Shown piece by piece: positions 5,760 to 8,444 of a stretch of 8,444 nucleotides of DNA. How positions within the stretch are numbered: the first letter of the stretch is position 1; each line of letters starts with the position of its first letter. The notes beneath the pieces are model-generated. The model ran no database searches. It was not told the origin of the DNA and saw only the letters and a list, made by a program, of their open reading frames with translations. Both the position numbers and the translations under genes were made by a program. The DNA is from Anaerolineae bacterium. GTDB lineage: Bacteria; Chloroflexota; Anaerolineae; Aggregatilineales; Phototrophicaceae. The DNA lies in the NCBI GenBank assembly GCA_028284565.1, contig JANQRM010000629.1, positions 1 through 8,444 on the forward strand, written 5' to 3'.

Positions 5760-6878
5760 ATGACAGCTACCACTTATCCAGAACTGAACCCCTCGCCACG
5801 CATCTTACTCGGACCCGGACCCAGCATGGTGCATCCCAACGTCCTCAAAGCGATGGCAACCCCACTTGTCGGACACCTCGACCCCGAATTCATTACCTTG
5901 ATGAATCGTACACAGGAACTCTTGCGTGAACTCTATCAAACCCAAAATCTTATTACGATTCCCATCTCCGGCACAGGGTCAGCCTCAATGGAAGCGGCAA
6001 TTGCCAACATGGTCGAGCCGGACGATACCATGCTCATTTGTAACAACGGCTACTTCGGCGGACGTATGGAAGACATGGCAAAACGCTATGGTGCAGATGT
6101 GCAGGTCATCTCGCGCCCATGGGGCGAAGTCTTTACACCAGATGAAGTCAAGCAAACTCTCAACCAACGCCCTGCCAAAATTGTCGGTATTGTCCATGCG
6201 GAGACATCAACTGGCGCGCGCCAACCCCTCGAAGAGATTGCTCAGATTGTCCATGCACAAGGCGGAATCTTAATCGTCGATGCCGTAACTTCGCTCGGTG
6301 GATTGCCTCTCAAAGTGGATGAATGGGGTTTGGATGTCTGCTACAGTGGCGCACAAAAATGCCTCAGTGTCCCACCCGGCATCAGCCCACTGACGCTCGG
6401 CTCATGGGCGATGGAAAAACTCAACAAACGCAAGACCCCCGTCGCCAATTGGTATCTCGATATGAGCATTGTTGGCAAATATTGGGGCGAAGAGCGCAGT
6501 TATCATCACACTGCACCCATCAGCATGAACTATGCTTTATATGAAGGCTTGCGTTTGATTCATGAAGAAGGACTCGAAAATCGCTGGCAACGTCACCAAG
6601 CCAATGCCGAACTGCTCTGGGAGGGACTCGAATCACTCGGTATGACCTTACACGTCTCCAAAGAATATCGCTTGCCCTCTCTCACGACCGTCCGTATCCC
6701 AGAAGGCGTGAATGATGCTGAAGTTCGTCGTCGCTTGCTAGCAGATTACAACATTGAGATTAGCGGTGGCTTGGGTGAACTCAAAGGCAAGGTCTGGCGC
6801 ATTGGCTTGATGGGCTACTCCTCCCGACGCGAAAATGTCTTGCTCTTGATTTCAGCATTGGAGCGAATCATCGGATAA
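5760..6878 (+). CDS. Alanine-glyoxylate / serine-glyoxylate aminotransferase (class V, PLP)
   Basis: A pyridoxal-phosphate enzyme of class V that moves an amino group from alanine or serine to glyoxylate, giving glycine plus pyruvate or hydroxypyruvate. At 372 residues it is full length and resembles human AGXT closely. Key parts: LLGPGPSMVHP (16-26, substrate-site loop), SGTGSASMEAA (70-80, cofactor phosphate loop), HAETSTG (146-152), IVDAVTSLGG (172-181, Asp174 facing the pyridine nitrogen), SGAQKCL (196-202, Lys200 as the Schiff-base lysine), YHHTAP (248-253), and GGLGELKGKVWRIGLMG (336-352, Arg347 as the likely substrate-carboxylate anchor). No targeting signal is seen, so it is cytosolic. 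Whether alanine or serine is the preferred donor cannot be told from these motifs; glyoxylate detoxification, photorespiration-like or serine-cycle roles all fit. It has its own promoter and ribosome binding site and is followed by an SGNH hydrolase gene. Confidence 0.95.
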   Translation: MTATTYPELNPSPRILLGPGPSMVHPNVLKAMATPLVGHLDPEFITLMNRTQELLRELYQTQNLITIPISGTGSASMEAAIANMVEPDDTMLICNNGYFGGRMEDMAKRYGADVQVISRPWGEVFTPDEVKQTLNQRPAKIVGIVHAETSTGARQPLEEIAQIVHAQGGILIVDAVTSLGGLPLKVDEWGLDVCYSGAQKCLSVPPGISPLTLGSWAMEKLNKRKTPVANWYLDMSIVGKYWGEERSYHHTAPISMNYALYEGLRLIHEEGLENRWQRHQANAELLWEGLESLGMTLHVSKEYRLPSLTTVRIPEGVNDAEVRRRLLADYNIEISGGLGELKGKVWRIGLMGYSSRRENVLLLISALERIIG

Positions 6879-6945
6879 AACTCTCTATACTCACGCGAAG
6901 TCGGATTCGGTATCATCAGCCAACCGTTTGTGCATGGAGAGATTG

Positions 6946-8097
6946 ATGTTCCGTCGTCTGAAATGGTTGTGGATAATTGGCTTCTGGGTGATAATGATGG
7001 TCCTCTTATTAGAGGTCGGTTTGCGCTTGCTGACTCCATCCCTACCATCTCAATTGAGAGCGGTCGCCCGCACGGTAATAACCGGACAGCCCTACGAAGA
7101 AGCATGGTCGCCTGCATGGATTGAAAATCCCGAATACACCTATATCCTACGCCCGAATATTGACAATGAACTGCAATATGGCAGTCCGAGTGTCAGCTTC
7201 CAACTCAGTACAATTGAACTCTGGGAAGGTGGCGGAGTTGGCTTTCGGACGCGACCTGTCGATTACTTTGTTGATGCCGTCGTCGTGGGTGATTCCTTCG
7301 GCTTCTGCTTTACCCAACGTGCCGATTGTTGGGTGACACAGCTAGAACAACAAACGGGCATGGGACTTGTCAATCTTAGTCTTCCGGTGACGGGTTCGAC
7401 GAGCCATGGACGTATTCTCCGCGATTTCGGTCAAGCCTACACACCACCTCTCGTCATCTGGCAATTTTTCGGCAACGACTTCAATGATGATTACGGCTTG
7501 CTCTTTGCAGATGACAGGACAGACACTCAAGGGGAACAAGAAGTCGACACGAGCATTGGCGGTTGGTTTCGTGAGAATTCAGTGACAGTTGCCATTTTCG
7601 ACCATATCCTCAATCAGAATAGGGATGACATCTTTGCGGAGACAGCCTTTGCAACGGTTGGAGATGCGACACTCGGCTTCGGACAAGCCTACGAACAACA
7701 AGCCCTCGCTATGTCCCTCGAAAACAATCAACAAGGCTACGAATCAACCCGTGGCATCCTCATTGAATCCCGCGACCTCATCGACTCATGGGATGGACAT
7801 CTGGTCATTTTAATCATCCCCACCCGCGAGGAAGTCTATGCCCACCTCAGCCGCGATTTGTTGGGCGATAATGCAATCGACACTTTATCTAGCGCGCGTT
7901 TCGCCATGCTGGATTTATGCACCGAACTCGATTTGATCTGCTACGACCCGCTAGGTGATTTGCAAGCCCGTGCTGAACAAGGTGATGTTCTCTACTATGC
8001 AGATGATATGCACCTCAATCCACTCGGCAATGCTGTCCTCGCTGAAAAATTTGCTGAATGGTTAGAAGATAACAATATTTGGACGAGCGATTCATAA
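6946..8097 (+). CDS. Membrane-anchored SGNH/GDSL-type hydrolase
   Basis: 383 residues from the ATG at 6946. Residues about 6-24 are one uncleaved-looking hydrophobic segment after basic residues (RRLK), so the catalytic part should face outside the membrane. The four SGNH blocks are present: VVVGDSFG (112-119, nucleophile Ser117), NLSLPVTGST (143-152, block II Gly), WQFFGNDFND (172-181, GND) and YADDMHLNPLGN (351-362, Asp353 and His356 as DxxH). This predicts an active esterase or acyl-hydrolase, possibly acting on acetylated glycans or lipids; the substrate is unknown. GGAGAG at 6936-6941 supports the start at 6946. Other starts in the same frame (TTG at 6928, ATG at 6934) lack a ribosome binding site. 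The gap from the aminotransferase stop is 67 bases. A TATACT box at 6886-6891 could be a -10 element but has no good partner at the right distance, so read-through from the aminotransferase is as likely. Confidence 0.88.
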   Translation: MFRRLKWLWIIGFWVIMMVLLLEVGLRLLTPSLPSQLRAVARTVITGQPYEEAWSPAWIENPEYTYILRPNIDNELQYGSPSVSFQLSTIELWEGGGVGFRTRPVDYFVDAVVVGDSFGFCFTQRADCWVTQLEQQTGMGLVNLSLPVTGSTSHGRILRDFGQAYTPPLVIWQFFGNDFNDDYGLLFADDRTDTQGEQEVDTSIGGWFRENSVTVAIFDHILNQNRDDIFAETAFATVGDATLGFGQAYEQQALAMSLENNQQGYESTRGILIESRDLIDSWDGHLVILIIPTREEVYAHLSRDLLGDNAIDTLSSARFAMLDLCTELDLICYDPLGDLQARAEQGDVLYYADDMHLNPLGNAVLAEKFAEWLEDNNIWTSDS

Positions 8098-8099
8098 CT

Positions 8100-8127
8100 T
8101 TGGCTCATTGTAATTCCGCGCTATAGT
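8100..8127 (+). promoter_or_regulatory. Promoter candidate for the M24-type gene
   Basis: TTGGCT (8100-8105) and TATAGT (8122-8127) lie 16 bases apart in the 71-base gap after the SGNH hydrolase stop, about 40 bases before the ATG at 8169. The -10 box is identical to that of the aminotransferase promoter. No terminator hairpin is visible in the gap. Confidence 0.4.
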
Positions 8128-8168
8128 TACCAACATAGAATAATCATTCACAACTATCGGAATTGATA

Positions 8169-8444
8169 ATGAAAAAACATTTAGATGAGCTAATGGAGAA
8201 ACGTGGGCTGGATGCCTTTATTATCGGCGGTGGCGAACAGACGAACACCCCCCGCTATTACCTCACCAATGGCGCACACATCACGCGCGGCTGGGTCTTC
8301 AAAAAGCGGGATGAGGCTCTCATGGTGGTCGTCAATGGCATGGAACTTGATGAAGCCAAAAAGAGTGGGCTAGAGAATATTCAAGTCCTCGCCGATTTGG
8401 GCTATTACGACCTGCTTCAAGAAGAGGATATGACCGTTCTCAAA
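8169..8444 (+). CDS. M24-family (Xaa-Pro dipeptidase/creatinase-like) protein, N-terminal part, 3' cut by window
   Basis: 92 codons are visible and the frame stays open to the window edge. The sequence begins MKKHLDELMEKRGLDAFIIGG and continues with NTPRYYLTNGAHITRGWVFKK and alternating strands (ALMVVVNGMELDEAKKSG). This is the usual creatinase/prolidase N-terminal domain, in which a short helix is followed by DAFII and the Y-L-TNG block. The metal-binding catalytic pita-bread domain would lie outside, so activity cannot be judged. The ATG has only a weak ribosome binding site (GGAA about seven bases upstream). It follows the SGNH gene on the same strand but has its own promoter candidate. 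A Xaa-Pro aminopeptidase, prolidase or a non-peptidase relative are all possible. Confidence 0.78.
   Translation, partial: MKKHLDELMEKRGLDAFIIGGGEQTNTPRYYLTNGAHITRGWVFKKRDEALMVVVNGMELDEAKKSGLENIQVLADLGYYDLLQEEDMTVLK

Noticed and set aside
5735..5929. 64-codon plus-strand frame beginning before the aminotransferase
   Set aside because: It overlaps the aminotransferase in another frame and encodes a low-complexity, Thr/Arg-rich product. The TAAGGG site is spaced for the ATG at 5760.

Overview
The window reads as a compact stretch of a chromosome from a Chloroflexota-like bacterium, probably Anaerolineae or a related class. This is inference from the gene mix: a solitary recF, a SpoIIAA-like single-domain protein, a secreted protein with a CYGS-type cysteine-rich N-terminus plus an SH3b domain, and a serine/alanine-glyoxylate aminotransferase next to an M24-type peptidase. 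No rRNA or tRNA gene, phage gene, transposase or CRISPR array is visible. The genes look intact except for the two cut by the window edges.

Left part, plus strand (1-3285). The window opens inside a beta-CASP metallo-beta-lactamase ribonuclease whose first roughly 70 codons lie outside. Six bases after its stop comes an unrecognised 179-residue protein with a small Cys cluster, a long acidic tail and a C-terminus that looks like a sliding-clamp binding peptide. The two probably form an operon. Next is a secreted protein with a signal peptide, a Cys-rich N-terminal domain, an SH3b domain, a FecR-like beta region and a C-terminal domain resembling the PA-IL (LecA) lectin fold. It ends at a perfect 7-bp hairpin shared with the convergent minus-strand genes.

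Middle, minus strand (3332-5601). Read in their own direction, the genes are a STAS/SpoIIAA-like protein, recF, and two tandem 87-residue zinc-ribbon paralogues that overlap by 8 bases. Between recF and the pair lies a short array of CTTTGCGT-like octamers. The recF start region is odd: the best Shine-Dalgarno/ATG pair there opens a different frame.

Right part, plus strand (5760-8444). A pyridoxal-phosphate aminotransferase of the alanine/serine-glyoxylate type has a good promoter and ribosome binding site. It is followed by a membrane-anchored SGNH/GDSL hydrolase, and by the first 92 codons of an M24 (Xaa-Pro dipeptidase/creatinase-like) protein with its own promoter candidate.

Most of this is ordinary housekeeping and accessory content, and I do not see a convincing undescribed multi-gene system. 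The points most worth a second look are the clamp-motif protein beside the ribonuclease, the duplicated zinc-ribbon pair with the octamer array, the architecture of the secreted lectin-like protein, and the recF start.
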